Source: Flexivirga caeni (GTDB lineage: Bacteria; Actinomycetota; Actinomycetes; Actinomycetales; Dermatophilaceae). From it: 64,000 bases of DNA. The translations under genes and the position numbers were made by a program. Every line of letters begins with the position of its first letter. Position 1 is the stretch's first letter. This document shows positions 10,666-19,244 of this stretch, piece after piece. Location: positions 62,001 to 126,000 of the forward strand of contig NZ_RJJQ01000016.1 in NCBI RefSeq assembly GCF_003724155.1, in the 5' to 3' direction. Under the pieces are notes generated by a model. It was given only the letters and a program-made list of their open reading frames with translations, had not been told where the DNA came from and made no database searches.

Positions 10666-11435
10666 GCACACTGCCCTTCCCGCACCCGAGCGGTGCGCGC
10701 CCGCCCGCCATACCCGGGCGGCTGGTGCCCGAGCACATCGCGCTGGTCATGGACGGCAACGGCCGGTGGGCCAACCAGCGCGGGCTGCCCCGCACCAAGG
10801 GACACGAGGCCGGCGAGGCGCAGCTGATCGACGTGATCGCCGGCTGCATCGAGGCGGGCGTGAAAAACCTGTCGGCATACATGTTCTCGACCGAGAACTG
10901 GCGCCGGTCGCCCGACGAGGTGCGCTTCCTGATGGGCTTCAACCGCGACGTCATCCGCCGCCGTGTGGATCTGCTGCACTCCTGGGGGGTGCGCTGCCGC
11001 TGGTCGGGGCAGCGACCCCGGTTGTGGCGTTCGGTGCTGAAGGAGTTGCAGCGCGCGGAGGAGATCACCGCCGGAAACACGGTGATGACCCTGCAGATGT
11101 GCGTCAACTACGGTGGCCGGGCCGAGATCGCCGACGCCACCCGGCGGATTGCCGAACAGGTGCAGGCCGGCAAGCTCAAACCGTCGGCGATCAGCGAGAA
11201 GACCATCGCCCGCAACCTGACCTGGCCCGACATGCCGGATGTCGATCTGTTCGTGCGGTCCTCCGGAGAGCAGCGCACCAGCAACTTCATGCTGTGGCAG
11301 TCGGCGTATGCCGAGCTGGTCTTCCTCGACACGCTCTGGCCGGACTTCGACCGGCTGGACCTGTGGCGCGCCATCCAGATCTACGCGGAGCGGGACCGCC
11401 GTTTCGGCGGCGCGGTCGACGCCGCGAAGGCCTGA
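10662..11435 (+). CDS. uppS: Isoprenyl (polyprenyl) diphosphate synthase, UppS family
   Basis: 257 aa from ATG 10662. The cis-prenyltransferase motif [17 protein letters not shown] (about 26-42) contains the essential Asp and the diphosphate-binding loop. [20 protein letters not shown] is the conserved C-terminal motif. The enzyme elongates allylic diphosphates with IPP to make the lipid carrier for peptidoglycan; actinobacteria often have two paralogues (Z-FPP and decaprenyl synthases), so chain length is not fixed here. The start overlaps the recO stop. Confidence 0.94.
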   Translation: MSTLPFPHPSGARPPAIPGRLVPEHIALVMDGNGRWANQRGLPRTKGHEAGEAQLIDVIAGCIEAGVKNLSAYMFSTENWRRSPDEVRFLMGFNRDVIRRRVDLLHSWGVRCRWSGQRPRLWRSVLKELQRAEEITAGNTVMTLQMCVNYGGRAEIADATRRIAEQVQAGKLKPSAISEKTIARNLTWPDMPDVDLFVRSSGEQRTSNFMLWQSAYAELVFLDTLWPDFDRLDLWRAIQIYAERDRRFGGAVDAAKA

Positions 11436-11445
11436 CCCCGCCCGA

Positions 11446-11853
11446 TCAGCCCTTGGCGGTGCAGTCGGCGCAGGTGCCGAAGATCTCCACGGTGTGCTCG
11501 ACGTCGGTGAAGCCGTGTTCGGTGCTGACCGCCGCGGCCCAGCGTTCGACCTGCGGACCCTCGACCTCAACGGCGCGCCCACAGGAGCGGCAGACGAGGT
11601 GGTGGTGGTGCCCGGTGCTGCAGCGCCGGTAGATCGCCTCGCCGTCGGGGGCGCGCAGCACGTCCACCTCACCCTCGGACGCCATGTTTTGCAGGATCCG
11701 GTAAACCGTTGCCAGGCCTACGGATTCTCCGGCCGTCTTGAGGGCAGCGTGCAGTTCCTGGGCCGAGACGAAGTCGGTCTGGTCACGCAGTTGCTCGGCG
11801 ACGGCAACCTGCTGCCGGGTGGTACGGCGGGCAATGGGCTGCTTGGCGGACAT
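11446..11853 (-). CDS. zur: Fur family regulator, probable zinc uptake regulator Zur
   Basis: 135 aa. An N-terminal winged helix (about 10-80: RQQVAVAEQLRDQTDFVSAQELHAAL ... GLATVYRILQNM) is followed by the dimerisation/metal domain with GHHHHLVCRSCGRAVEVEG and a C-terminal CADC. The paired CxxC motifs are the structural zinc site and the HHHH region belongs to the sensory site. Location beside recO-uppS is the common place for Zur/FurB in actinobacteria, which favours zinc over iron; this is contextual. It is convergent with uppS, with 10 bases between stops. Confidence 0.85.
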   Translation of the reverse strand: MSAKQPIARRTTRQQVAVAEQLRDQTDFVSAQELHAALKTAGESVGLATVYRILQNMASEGEVDVLRAPDGEAIYRRCSTGHHHHLVCRSCGRAVEVEGPQVERWAAAVSTEHGFTDVEHTVEIFGTCADCTAKG

Positions 11854-11859
11854 GGCCTC

Positions 11860-12171
11860 TCACATCCCGGCACTGACGACGGCCAGAGCGACAGCGAGCA
11901 GGAGCACCGCGCCGCGCATCATCCGCTCGATGGGCGCGATGCGGGGCCAGGCGAGATAGAGCAGCCAGGCCACCAGCAGCCCGCACAGGCCGAAGCACAC
12001 CGTGCCGACGACGCCGCGGAAGACGGCGCCGACGACCAGCAACAGCAGCACGATCAGGACGGGCAACGCCCGCGGTGCGGTGGCGATGCGCCGCAACAAC
12101 GGGTCGCTGGCGTGCTCGACGCGCACGCGAAGTGGTGACGAGGCGACGGACGGGCGAGAAGGAGCAGACAT
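11860..12171 (-). CDS. Small membrane protein, two to three TM segments
   Basis: 103 aa from ATG 12171 (MSAPSRPSVASSPLRVRV). Hydrophobic segments are ALPVLIVLLLLVVGAVFRG, GTVCFGLCGLLVAWLLYLAW and MRGAVLLLAVALAVVSAGM. It resembles a DUF6703-type actinobacterial membrane protein commonly beside zur. Its stop is 6 bases before the zur start, so it is likely the first gene of a zur transcript. Function unknown. Confidence 0.75.
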   Translation of the reverse strand: MSAPSRPSVASSPLRVRVEHASDPLLRRIATAPRALPVLIVLLLLVVGAVFRGVVGTVCFGLCGLLVAWLLYLAWPRIAPIERMMRGAVLLLAVALAVVSAGM

Positions 12172-12202
12172 CACCACCAGGATATCTGCTGCCCGGGACG
12201 AT

Positions 12203-12220
12203 CCATGACCGATGTCATGG
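12203..12220. promoter_or_regulatory. Palindromic operator upstream of the ABC exporter/two-component operon
   Basis: CCATGAC-CGAT-GTCATGG is a perfect 7-bp dyad with a 4-base spacer, ending 57 bases before the ABC ATPase start. It is followed by further CATGACC half-sites on the + strand (12226-12232 and 12239-12245 region). NarL/LuxR-type regulators, including DesR/LiaR relatives, bind dyads with TCATGAC-like arms (family knowledge), so autoregulation by the operon's own response regulator is plausible. Confidence 0.5.
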
Positions 12221-12277
12221 GCACGACATGACCCACAACATGACCGCGGAGGCCGCGGATCCGGCAGAGTCGTCGGC

Positions 12278-13219
12278 ATGATGAAGACAGATGCGCAGAA
12301 CCAGCTGGACAAGCAGGCCCTGCAAACCGCGCCGGCGATCGAACTCGTCGGCCTGGAGAAGCATTTCGGCTCGGTGCAGGCGGTCCGCGGACTGGACCTG
12401 ACCGTGCAGCAGGGCGAGATCGTCGCCTTCCTCGGGCCGAACGGCGCGGGCAAGACCTCCACCATCGACATGATGCTGGGCTTGTCGATGCCCAATGCAG
12501 GCACCGCACGGGTCTTCGGCATGTCGCCGCGGGACGCGATCGGCCGCGGCCTGGTTGCCGCCGTCATGCAGACCGGCGGCCTTCTCAAGGATCTGACGGT
12601 CCGGGAGACGGTCGACCTGACCTCGAGCCTCTTCGTGCAGACCCGCTCGGTCGAGGAGTGCCTGGAGCGTGCCGGCATCGCCGATATCGCGGACCGGAAG
12701 GTGCAGAAGTGCTCCGGTGGGCAGCAGCAGCGGCTGCGCTTCGCCATGGCGCTGGTCTCCGACCCGGCGCTGGTCATCCTCGACGAACCGACCACCGGGA
12801 TGGACGTCACCGGCCGCCGGGACTTCTGGGGTGCGATCCGGCAGGACGCGCAACGTGGCCGCACGGTCTTGTTCGCGACCCACTACCTGGAGGAGGCCGA
12901 CCAGTATGCCGACCGGATCGTTCTGCTCCGCAAAGGGGAGATCGTCGCCGACGGCACCGGCGCGCACATCAAGTCGATGGCCACGGGCCGCACGGTCCGC
13001 GCGACCATCACCGGCTTGAGCGACCGCGAGCTGGCCGCCATACCCGGCGTGGATTCGGTCGAACTCCAAGGAGATTCGGTGTCGCTGCACTCCAAGGACA
13101 GCGACGCGGTCGCCCGCTACCTCTTCGCCAACACCAACGCCCGCGACGTCGAGATCACCGCACGTGGTCTCGAAGACGCATTTATCGCCCTCACCAGCGA
13201 CGAGCAGCAAGGAGCCTGA
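12278..13219 (+). CDS. ABC transporter ATP-binding protein (drug/antibiotic exporter type)
   Basis: 313 aa; the start is either of two adjacent ATGs (12278 or 12281). Walker A is GPNGAGKTST (about 56-65), the signature region is KCSGGQQQRLRFAMAL, and Walker B is ALVILDEPTTGMD, with H-loop ATHYLEEAD. The C-terminal extension (about 240-313) matches the DrrA-like exporter subfamily. It would energise efflux through the permease encoded 2 bases downstream. A two-component system completes the operon, as in BceAB- or DrrAB-type self-regulating exporters. The substrate is unknown. Confidence 0.92.
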   Translation: MMKTDAQNQLDKQALQTAPAIELVGLEKHFGSVQAVRGLDLTVQQGEIVAFLGPNGAGKTSTIDMMLGLSMPNAGTARVFGMSPRDAIGRGLVAAVMQTGGLLKDLTVRETVDLTSSLFVQTRSVEECLERAGIADIADRKVQKCSGGQQQRLRFAMALVSDPALVILDEPTTGMDVTGRRDFWGAIRQDAQRGRTVLFATHYLEEADQYADRIVLLRKGEIVADGTGAHIKSMATGRTVRATITGLSDRELAAIPGVDSVELQGDSVSLHSKDSDAVARYLFANTNARDVEITARGLEDAFIALTSDEQQGA

Positions 13220-13221
13220 CG

Positions 13222-14034
13222 ATGACTGATGTCACTGCACCGAGAGCACTACCCGTCGACGAGCGGATCGACCTGGAGCGCCGGGTGCCCGGCCGAGGCG
13301 GATTCAACGGCCGGCTGCTGCGGATCGAACTGCTGCGGGTGTTGCGCAACAAGCGCACGCTGATCTTCACCATGCTGCTGCCGGTCGTTTTCTACGTGGC
13401 GTTCGGGGTTCCGCAGTCCGGCCGGTGGCCGGGCACCAACTTCAACCCCAAGTCCTACGAGATGATCAGCTTCGCCCTGTACGGCGCGCTCGCCGCATCC
13501 TGCGCGATCGGCGCCAGCGTTGCGGTCGAACGGGCACAGGGCTGGAGCCGACAGCTGCGGCTGACACCGCTGACCGGTCCGGCATACATCGGCGTGAAGG
13601 TGCTCACCGCCCTGATCGCCGCCGCGCTGCCGGTGCTGGTCGTCTTCGTGATCGGCGCGAGCACCGGAGCGTCCATGTCCACCGGTGCGTGGCCGCTGAC
13701 CTTCGTGCTGAGCTGGCTTGCCGGTGGGCTGTTTGCGTCGCTCGGACTCTTCGTCGGCTATCTGGTGCCGTCGGAGAACGCCATGCAGATCCTTGGGCCG
13801 GGTATCTCTCTGCTGGCCTTTGCCGGTGGAATCTTCTACCCGCTGGCGGTGATGAGCCACACGATGCAGAATGTTGCGTCGTTCACACCGATGTGGGGCC
13901 TGTCGCAGATCGCGCGCTACCCGCTGCTCGGGGGATCTTTCAACGTCATGTGGCTGGTCAGCGGGGTCGTCTGGATCGGCCTCTTCGCGGCCGGTGCGGT
14001 ATGGCGTTTCCGCAGCGACACCAGCCGCGTCTGA
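13222..14034 (+). CDS. ABC-2 type transporter permease
   Basis: 270 aa. After about 35 cytoplasmic residues, six hydrophobic segments follow (TLIFTMLLPVVFYVAFGV, MISFALYGALAASCAIGASV, VLTALIAAALPVLVVFVIGA, LTFVLSWLAGGLFASLGLFVGYLV, ILGPGISLLAFAGGIFYPLAV, VMWLVSGVVWIGLFAAGAVW), the six-TM layout of ABC-2 exporters. GPGISLLAFAGGIFYP is the family's conserved stretch. It begins 2 bases after the ATPase stop and pairs with it as a half-size exporter. Confidence 0.9.
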   Translation: MTDVTAPRALPVDERIDLERRVPGRGGFNGRLLRIELLRVLRNKRTLIFTMLLPVVFYVAFGVPQSGRWPGTNFNPKSYEMISFALYGALAASCAIGASVAVERAQGWSRQLRLTPLTGPAYIGVKVLTALIAAALPVLVVFVIGASTGASMSTGAWPLTFVLSWLAGGLFASLGLFVGYLVPSENAMQILGPGISLLAFAGGIFYPLAVMSHTMQNVASFTPMWGLSQIARYPLLGGSFNVMWLVSGVVWIGLFAAGAVWRFRSDTSRV

Positions 14035-14058
14035 GCCGACTTTGACAGACTGACGACG

Positions 14059-15315
14059 ATGAACGACGAAGCGCAACGGCCGGCCCCGCAGTGTCCTGCG
14101 GGGTCGGCCGCTGCCGCGCGCGAGGAGGAGCAGGTCGAGAGCCGCAGGGACCACCTGATCATGATCTTCTGGTCCGGGGTGTGGCTTTTCTGGATGCTCG
14201 GCCCGTTCGTCACGTCGGTCCGCCACATCGACACCCCACGTGGGGTGCTGGGGACCGTGGCGGTGCCGCTCTTCTGCGTGACATACCTGAGGCACTTCTA
14301 CGAATGCCGCGCAGCGTTCTTCCGGCTCACCAACCCCGCTGGTTTCCGGCCGCGCCCGAGAGACCTGGCTCGCTACGGCTTGCTCGGCCTCATCGCCGCG
14401 CTCTGTGTCGTCGCAGCTGGCCAGCCCGGTTACGCTGCGGTCATTTTCTTCGCGCTGTCCGGGCTATGGACACTGCGCCTGCAACGCGGCTGGCTGATCG
14501 TCATCTTGGTCGGCGTCTGTTATCCGTTCCTGTGGGCGCTTCCGGGCTGGAAGGCCGACGGGACCAGCTACATCGGTCTGGGTTTCGGTGCATTTGCGAT
14601 CACGATCGGTATGACGGCAGGCCGTCGTCAGCACCAGTTGCGCGAGACGCGGCGGGTCAACGCCGAGCTGATGGTGCAACAGGAGCGCAACCGGATGGCG
14701 CGCGACCTGCACGACATCCTCGGGCACTCGCTCACGGTCATCACGGTCAAGTCCGAGTTGGCCGGCCGGCTGCTCGACGCCGGCGCCGGCGAGCGTGCCC
14801 GCGCGGAAGTGGCCGATCTGGAACGGCTGTCCCGCACCGCGCTCGCCGATGTGCGGCGGGCGGTCGAGGGCTATCGGGAGATCTCGCTGTCCGGCGAGCT
14901 GGCCCGGGCCAAGGAGGCGTTCGCCGCTGCCGGCATCACCGCGCGCACGCCGACTGCGCTGGACCAAGTGCCGGCCGACTTGGTGGAGCCCTTCGCCTGG
15001 ACGGTGCGCGAATGCGTCACCAATGTGCTGCGGCACAGCGGCGCGACGACCTGCACGATCAGCGTCGGACCCGGCTCGATCACGGTCGAGGACAACGGAA
15101 TCGGCGCTGGGTCCGTAGTCGTCGGCAACGGGTTGGCCGGGTTGCGCGAGCGCGCGTCCGCGGCCGGTGCGGTCGTGATCACCCGGCCGGTCGAGCCACA
15201 CGGGTTCTCGGTCACCGTCGCCACCAAGGCCGAAGCACCGATGGTCGAGGTCACACCGGACGAGGACACGCCCCGGCATACCGTCGGGCACCGGTCCGGA
15301 GGGGCGTTCACATGA
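14059..15315 (+). CDS. Sensor histidine kinase, NarL/DesK-type
   Basis: 418 aa. Five or so TM segments occupy about 35-195 (FWSGVWLFWMLGPFV, VLGTVAVPLFCVTYL, YGLLGLIAALCVVAAG, LIVILVGVCYPFLWALPG, YIGLGFGAFAITIGM). The HisKA_3 dimerisation box is QERNRMARDLHDILGHSLTVITVKSELAGR with the phospho-acceptor His in RDLHD. The N-box is ECVTNVLRHSGA, and the ATP lid region includes VEDNGIG and GNGLAGLRERASA. A membrane-embedded sensor without a large extracellular loop resembles DesK/LiaS kinases that sense envelope state. The ATGA overlap couples it to the response regulator. Confidence 0.93.
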   Translation: MNDEAQRPAPQCPAGSAAAAREEEQVESRRDHLIMIFWSGVWLFWMLGPFVTSVRHIDTPRGVLGTVAVPLFCVTYLRHFYECRAAFFRLTNPAGFRPRPRDLARYGLLGLIAALCVVAAGQPGYAAVIFFALSGLWTLRLQRGWLIVILVGVCYPFLWALPGWKADGTSYIGLGFGAFAITIGMTAGRRQHQLRETRRVNAELMVQQERNRMARDLHDILGHSLTVITVKSELAGRLLDAGAGERARAEVADLERLSRTALADVRRAVEGYREISLSGELARAKEAFAAAGITARTPTALDQVPADLVEPFAWTVRECVTNVLRHSGATTCTISVGPGSITVEDNGIGAGSVVVGNGLAGLRERASAAGAVVITRPVEPHGFSVTVATKAEAPMVEVTPDEDTPRHTVGHRSGGAFT

Positions 15316-15920
15316 CGATCAGGGTGCTGCTCGCCGACGATCAGGCGCTGGTGCGAGGCGCGCTCGCAGCCCTTCTCGAGCTCGAGAGCGACCTGACAGT
15401 CGTGGGCGAGGTCGGGGACGGCACTGAGGTCGTTGCTGCGGCGCTCGACGCGCGACCCGACGTGGTCCTGATGGACGTCGAAATGCCCGGCATGGACGGC
15501 ATCACCGCCACCGCTGAACTGCGCAAGGTGCTGCCGGACGTGCGCGTGCTGATCGTGACCACTTTCGGTCGCCCGGGCTATCTGCGCCGCGGATTGCAAG
15601 CCGGTGCAGCGGGTTTCGTCGTCAAGGACACACCTGCGCGTGAACTCGCCGACGCGGTCCGCCGCGTGCACCAAGGTTTGCGCGTTGTCGACCCGGCGCT
15701 CGCCACCGACAGCCTCATCGCGGGGGAGTCACCGCTGACGGCACGCGAGACCGATGTGCTGCGCGCTGCCCGCGGTGGCGGCACGGTCGCCGATATCGCC
15801 GCCGAACTCTTCCTCTCCGAGGGAACGATCCGCAACCACCTGTCCGCAGTGATCGGCAAGACCGGTGCGCGCACCCGGGCCGAGGCGGCCCAGATCGCCG
15901 AGTCCAACGGCTGGTTGTGA
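15312..15920 (+). CDS. Response regulator, NarL/FixJ (LuxR HTH) family
   Basis: 202 aa. The receiver domain (1-120) has the acidic pair in VLLADDQALVRGAL, the phospho-acceptor Asp in VVLMDVEMPGMDG, and the conserved Thr and Lys in VTTFGR and FVVKDT. The LuxR-type HTH (about 140-200) is SPLTARETDVLRAARGGGTVADIAAELFLSEGTIRNHLSAVIGKTGARTRAEA. It overlaps the kinase stop by 4 bases. The CATGAC dyad upstream of the operon is its candidate site. Confidence 0.94.
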   Translation: MTIRVLLADDQALVRGALAALLELESDLTVVGEVGDGTEVVAAALDARPDVVLMDVEMPGMDGITATAELRKVLPDVRVLIVTTFGRPGYLRRGLQAGAAGFVVKDTPARELADAVRRVHQGLRVVDPALATDSLIAGESPLTARETDVLRAARGGGTVADIAAELFLSEGTIRNHLSAVIGKTGARTRAEAAQIAESNGWL

Positions 15921-15955
15921 CGCGAAGATTCGTTCCTCATCTTCGCGTCACAACC
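15913..15955. terminator. Hairpin overlapping the response regulator stop codon
   Basis: A perfect 17-bp inverted repeat (15913-15929 with 15939-15955) has a 9-base loop. The stop codon at 15918-15920 lies inside the left arm. It separates the + strand operon from the convergent EthD gene. There is no T-run, so it may be a bidirectional, factor-dependent or 3'-protective structure. Confidence 0.7.
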
Positions 15956-15994
15956 TGATTCTGATTGCCGTCCTTCGGCTGGTCGTGATTGCCG

Positions 15995-16300
15995 TCAGCC
16001 GACGAGGTCGTCGATGACCAGCATGGTCGCGCCGCCGGTGGCGAAGTTGGCGATGTCGGCGGCGGCGGCCTGCCCGTCCGGGGACGCAAGTCCGGCGGAC
16101 AGTGCCTCCTGTGATGCGAAGTTCAGCACCGCGACGACGTAGTACGGCGGTTCGGACCCGTCCGGGGCCGCGCAGTGACCCGCGTGCCAACTGGTGACCC
16201 CGGGAATCTTGTCGGCGAGCGGCTGGTGGGTGGACGTGTAGTAGCTGTCGAATGCGGCCGGGTCGTCCGGCTTGCCGTAGGCGACGACCAGTTGGGGCAT
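15995..16300 (-). CDS. EthD family protein
   Basis: 101 aa from ATG 16300 (MPQLVVAYGKPDDPAAFDSYY). The ferredoxin-like fold with YGKPDDPAAFDSYYTSTHQPLADKIPGV is the EthD signature, with the conserved His in THQPLA. EthD proteins are small dimeric accessory proteins first known from ether-degradation loci. It is the last gene of the Baeyer-Villiger monooxygenase cluster (16 bases after the hydrolase), suggesting an accessory role; the activity is unproven. Confidence 0.85.
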   Translation of the reverse strand: MPQLVVAYGKPDDPAAFDSYYTSTHQPLADKIPGVTSWHAGHCAAPDGSEPPYYVVAVLNFASQEALSAGLASPDGQAAAADIANFATGGATMLVIDDLVG

Positions 16301-16316
16301 GGTGTGTCCTTCGGTG

Positions 16317-17378
16317 TCAGACCTCGGTGGCGAGCAACTCGCCGAGGTGCTGGTCGATCTGCGGCATATACGTCGGTGCGACTCCAAACAGGCCGAGGTG
16401 ACCGAGCACATCGTTGATGACGCGCAGTTCGCTGCCTGGCACGAGCTGCTGCTCAGGCTTGCAGTCGCGCACCGGGAAGAGCTGGTCCTCGTCGATGGGC
16501 ATGACGAACATCTTGGCGGTGATGCGGCCCAGGGCTGCCGCCAAGTCGCCGCCGGTGTGCCGCGCCACGTCGCCGCGCTGCCAGGCCCAGGATTGGGTGA
16601 GCAGGTCGTTCGGGTCCATGGCAGTGAAGTACGGCTCGAGGAAGCCGGCCAGGAAGGCCTCCTTGGAGTCGAATTCCAGCGCCCGCCATACCTCTTGCTT
16701 CCAGAACTCGGTGGAGAAGCCGACCACCGCCCAGATGTGCGCCTGGCGGGTCAGTCCGCCCAGTACGTCGGCGTTCGAACTGTATTCGCCACCGTTCCAG
16801 CCAGGGTCGGACACGGTCGCTTCGCGCATCGCCTCCGCGATCAGGTAGTCGCCCGGCGTGTTCTGCGCGGTGCCCGCGATCGGTGCAGCGCGTAGCACTT
16901 TGTCCGGGAACCGGACCGCCCATTCGTAGGTCTGCTGGGCTCCCATCGAGCCGCCGACCACCAGCGCCAGCCGGTCGATGCCGAAGTGCTCGCGCAGCAG
17001 GCGCTCCTGCGCGACCACGTTGTCCCCGATCGTTACGTGGGGGAACTTCGACATGGCGATCGATGCGTTGGCCTCGTCCGCGTTGTGCGGAGAAGTGGAC
17101 AGGCCGCTGCCGATCTGGTTGACCGAGACGATGAAGTACTTCTCGGGGTTGAGCGCGTGGTCGGGACCGATGTAGACATCCCGCCAGATCTGGTGCGTAC
17201 CCGAATACCACGTCGGGATCAGGATGGCGTTGTCCTTGGCCTCGTTGAGGGTGCCGAAGGTCGCGACGGCGAGCTGACAGTCGGGTATGGCGCCACCCTC
17301 CTCGAGGCCGAGTTCGCCGATGCTGATCAGGTCGTAGTCGCCGTGGAACTCGTGACTGTAGAAGGGGTTGTCGATCAT
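16317..17378 (-). CDS. MetX-like alpha/beta hydrolase, probable esterase partner of the BVMO
   Basis: 353 aa from ATG 17378 (MIDNPFYSHEFHGDYDL). It belongs to the homoserine-O-acetyltransferase branch of alpha/beta hydrolases. The nucleophile elbow is VVGGSMGAQQTYEW (about 135-148), with a catalytic Asp candidate in MPIDEDQLF and His in VLGHLGLFG. True MetX proteins function in methionine synthesis, but no methionine genes are near. The position directly downstream of a Baeyer-Villiger monooxygenase suggests hydrolysis of the ester that enzyme makes; this is inference. The gap to the BVMO stop is 49 bases. Confidence 0.8.
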   Translation of the reverse strand: MIDNPFYSHEFHGDYDLISIGELGLEEGGAIPDCQLAVATFGTLNEAKDNAILIPTWYSGTHQIWRDVYIGPDHALNPEKYFIVSVNQIGSGLSTSPHNADEANASIAMSKFPHVTIGDNVVAQERLLREHFGIDRLALVVGGSMGAQQTYEWAVRFPDKVLRAAPIAGTAQNTPGDYLIAEAMREATVSDPGWNGGEYSSNADVLGGLTRQAHIWAVVGFSTEFWKQEVWRALEFDSKEAFLAGFLEPYFTAMDPNDLLTQSWAWQRGDVARHTGGDLAAALGRITAKMFVMPIDEDQLFPVRDCKPEQQLVPGSELRVINDVLGHLGLFGVAPTYMPQIDQHLGELLATEV

Positions 17379-17427
17379 GCCGAGGTGCTCCTTATCCAGA
17401 TGAAGTGTGCTGAGAACGGGCGAGTGG

Positions 17428-19071
17428 TCACTCGAATCGGAACGCCTGGTATCCGCCGTTGGCGGCGGCGTCCGCCTGCTGCCGGTAGGCGCCGACCCCG
17501 CCGACATAGGACAACACCCGGCCGGTCGGCTTACCCGGCACGTTTGCGCCGTTGTACCAGGAACTGGTCTTGGACACCAGGGTTGCGTTGGCGATCGCGT
17601 CGTGATGCTGCACCCACTCCTCCTCACCTTGCTCGGTGGGTTCGACGACGTCATAGCCGTGCTCGCCCATGTAGGCGAGCAGGTCGGTGATCCACTCCGT
17701 CTGCTGCTGCAGGCACGTCGTCATATTGCACAGCGCTGCCGACGGTGCGAGCGGGATCGCCGTGGTGAGCATGTTGGGGTAGCCATGCACCATGATGCCG
17801 AGCGTGCTACGGATCTCCCGGCCCCAGTCGTCCGCGAGCGACCGTCCACCACGGCCTCGGATGTCGATGCGGGTCAGCGCACCGGTGCCAGCGTCGAAAC
17901 CGGTCGCCATCACGATGATGTCGAGCTCGTACACCGATCCGTCCGCGAGTTCGATGCCCTCCGGCACGATCCGCGTGATCGGGTTGTCCCGGACCCCGAT
18001 CGCTTCCACGTTGGGCCGGTGGAACGCCTCGTAGTAGCCGCGCTCCAGGGGAACACGATGGGTACCGAAGCCGAATTCGCCGGGTCTGGGAACGAGCAGG
18101 TCGATGAGTTCCGGATCCTGCAGCCGCGCCTCGATCTTCTCCCGGACGAAAGCCGAGATCTCGTCGCTGACATCCTGCTCGAAGAACATCTCGCCGAATG
18201 AGGCGAGCCACAGTTTCAGCGAGCCGTCCTCGTAGATCTCTTCGAGGATCTCGCGTCGCCGCTCCGGTGAGGTGTCGTGCCAGGGGTGCTCCCAGTCGTA
18301 TTCGAAGCCGCTGAAAGTGTGCGGTATGACCGAGCGCAACTCGTCGAAACGGCCGTGGTACCACTCCTGCTCCGTCGGACCGTAGTCCGGGTTCTTCATC
18401 GGCAAGGTGTACTGGGGGGAGCGGATGAACACCTTCAGCTGATCGACATCCGCAGCGATGGTCTGGATGACCTGGATGCCGGTGGCACCGGTGCCGATGA
18501 CACCGACCCGCTTGCCGGTGAAGTCGACTCCTTCGCGCGGCCAGCGCGAGGTGTGGAAGATCTCGCCGGTGAAGTCGTCCTGGCCCTCGAAGAGGTTGGC
18601 AAGTGGAGCGGAAAGCATGCCGGCGCAGGTGACCAGGAACTTGGTGTCGATCACTTCCCCGGTGTCGGTGGTCACCGTCCAGCGTTCCGTCCGCTCGTCG
18701 AACACTGCCTTGGCGATCCGGGTGTCGAACTGGAAGTCGCCGCGCACGTTCAGCTCGTCGGTGACGTAGTGCATCCAGCGTTCGATCTCCGGCTGGCCGG
18801 GGAACTTCTGGCTCCAGGACCATCCCTTGTAGAGGTCCTCGTCGAAGATGTACTGGTAGATGTAACCCTCGGAGTCGAACCGGGCGCCCGGGTAGCGATT
18901 CCAATACCAGGTGCCGCCTACGTCGCTGCCGGCCTCGTAGCCCCGGACTTTCAGGCCGAGCTTCTTCAATTGGAACACCTGGTAGATGCCGGCGACGCCC
19001 GCGCCGATGACCAGCGCCTCCAATTGTGTGGTGGCTTCGGCGGAACTCGTGTCGGGCAGGGTCTGAGTCAT
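17428..19071 (-). CDS. Flavin-containing Baeyer-Villiger monooxygenase (type I)
   Basis: 547 aa from ATG 19071 (MTQTLPDTSSAEATTQLE). Two Rossmann motifs are present: VIGAGVAGIYQVFQL (FAD) and GVIGTGATGIQV (NADPH). They flank the type I BVMO fingerprint FxGxxxHxxxWP as FTGEIFHTSRWP, and GGTWYWNRYPGARFD matches the second BVMO motif. MATGFD occurs near the end. Such enzymes insert oxygen next to a ketone carbonyl to give an ester or lactone. With the downstream hydrolase this would open cyclic or long-chain ketones to acid plus alcohol. The substrate cannot be read from sequence. Confidence 0.93.
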   Translation of the reverse strand: MTQTLPDTSSAEATTQLEALVIGAGVAGIYQVFQLKKLGLKVRGYEAGSDVGGTWYWNRYPGARFDSEGYIYQYIFDEDLYKGWSWSQKFPGQPEIERWMHYVTDELNVRGDFQFDTRIAKAVFDERTERWTVTTDTGEVIDTKFLVTCAGMLSAPLANLFEGQDDFTGEIFHTSRWPREGVDFTGKRVGVIGTGATGIQVIQTIAADVDQLKVFIRSPQYTLPMKNPDYGPTEQEWYHGRFDELRSVIPHTFSGFEYDWEHPWHDTSPERRREILEEIYEDGSLKLWLASFGEMFFEQDVSDEISAFVREKIEARLQDPELIDLLVPRPGEFGFGTHRVPLERGYYEAFHRPNVEAIGVRDNPITRIVPEGIELADGSVYELDIIVMATGFDAGTGALTRIDIRGRGGRSLADDWGREIRSTLGIMVHGYPNMLTTAIPLAPSAALCNMTTCLQQQTEWITDLLAYMGEHGYDVVEPTEQGEEEWVQHHDAIANATLVSKTSSWYNGANVPGKPTGRVLSYVGGVGAYRQQADAAANGGYQAFRFE

Positions 19072-19144
19072 GGTGACAGTCGTCCTTCTCGCGTCTCGAT
19101 TTTCGGCTGCAAACCATTGTTGTGGCGTAGGACACAGTTGAGCC

Positions 19145-19159
19145 GTCCCATGATGGGAC
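19145..19159. promoter_or_regulatory. Palindrome in the BVMO promoter region
   Basis: GTCCCAT-G-ATGGGAC is a perfect 7-bp dyad 74 bases upstream of the BVMO start, between it and the regulator gene upstream. It is a candidate binding site for the enhancer-binding-type regulator. No experimental or comparative support is available here. Confidence 0.4.
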
Positions 19160-19244
19160 ACTTTTTCGGGGCGCCCGGACGACACGTCGGTATGGCGAGG
19201 CATCCCGGCGACGCCGGCCGGGATCGGATTGTGGCGCGCCGGAG

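Noticed and set aside
16317-17378. Assignment as methionine biosynthesis MetX
   Set aside because: The fold and Ser elbow fit, but there are no methionine genes nearby and the gene is embedded in a BVMO operon, so only a MetX-like label is used.
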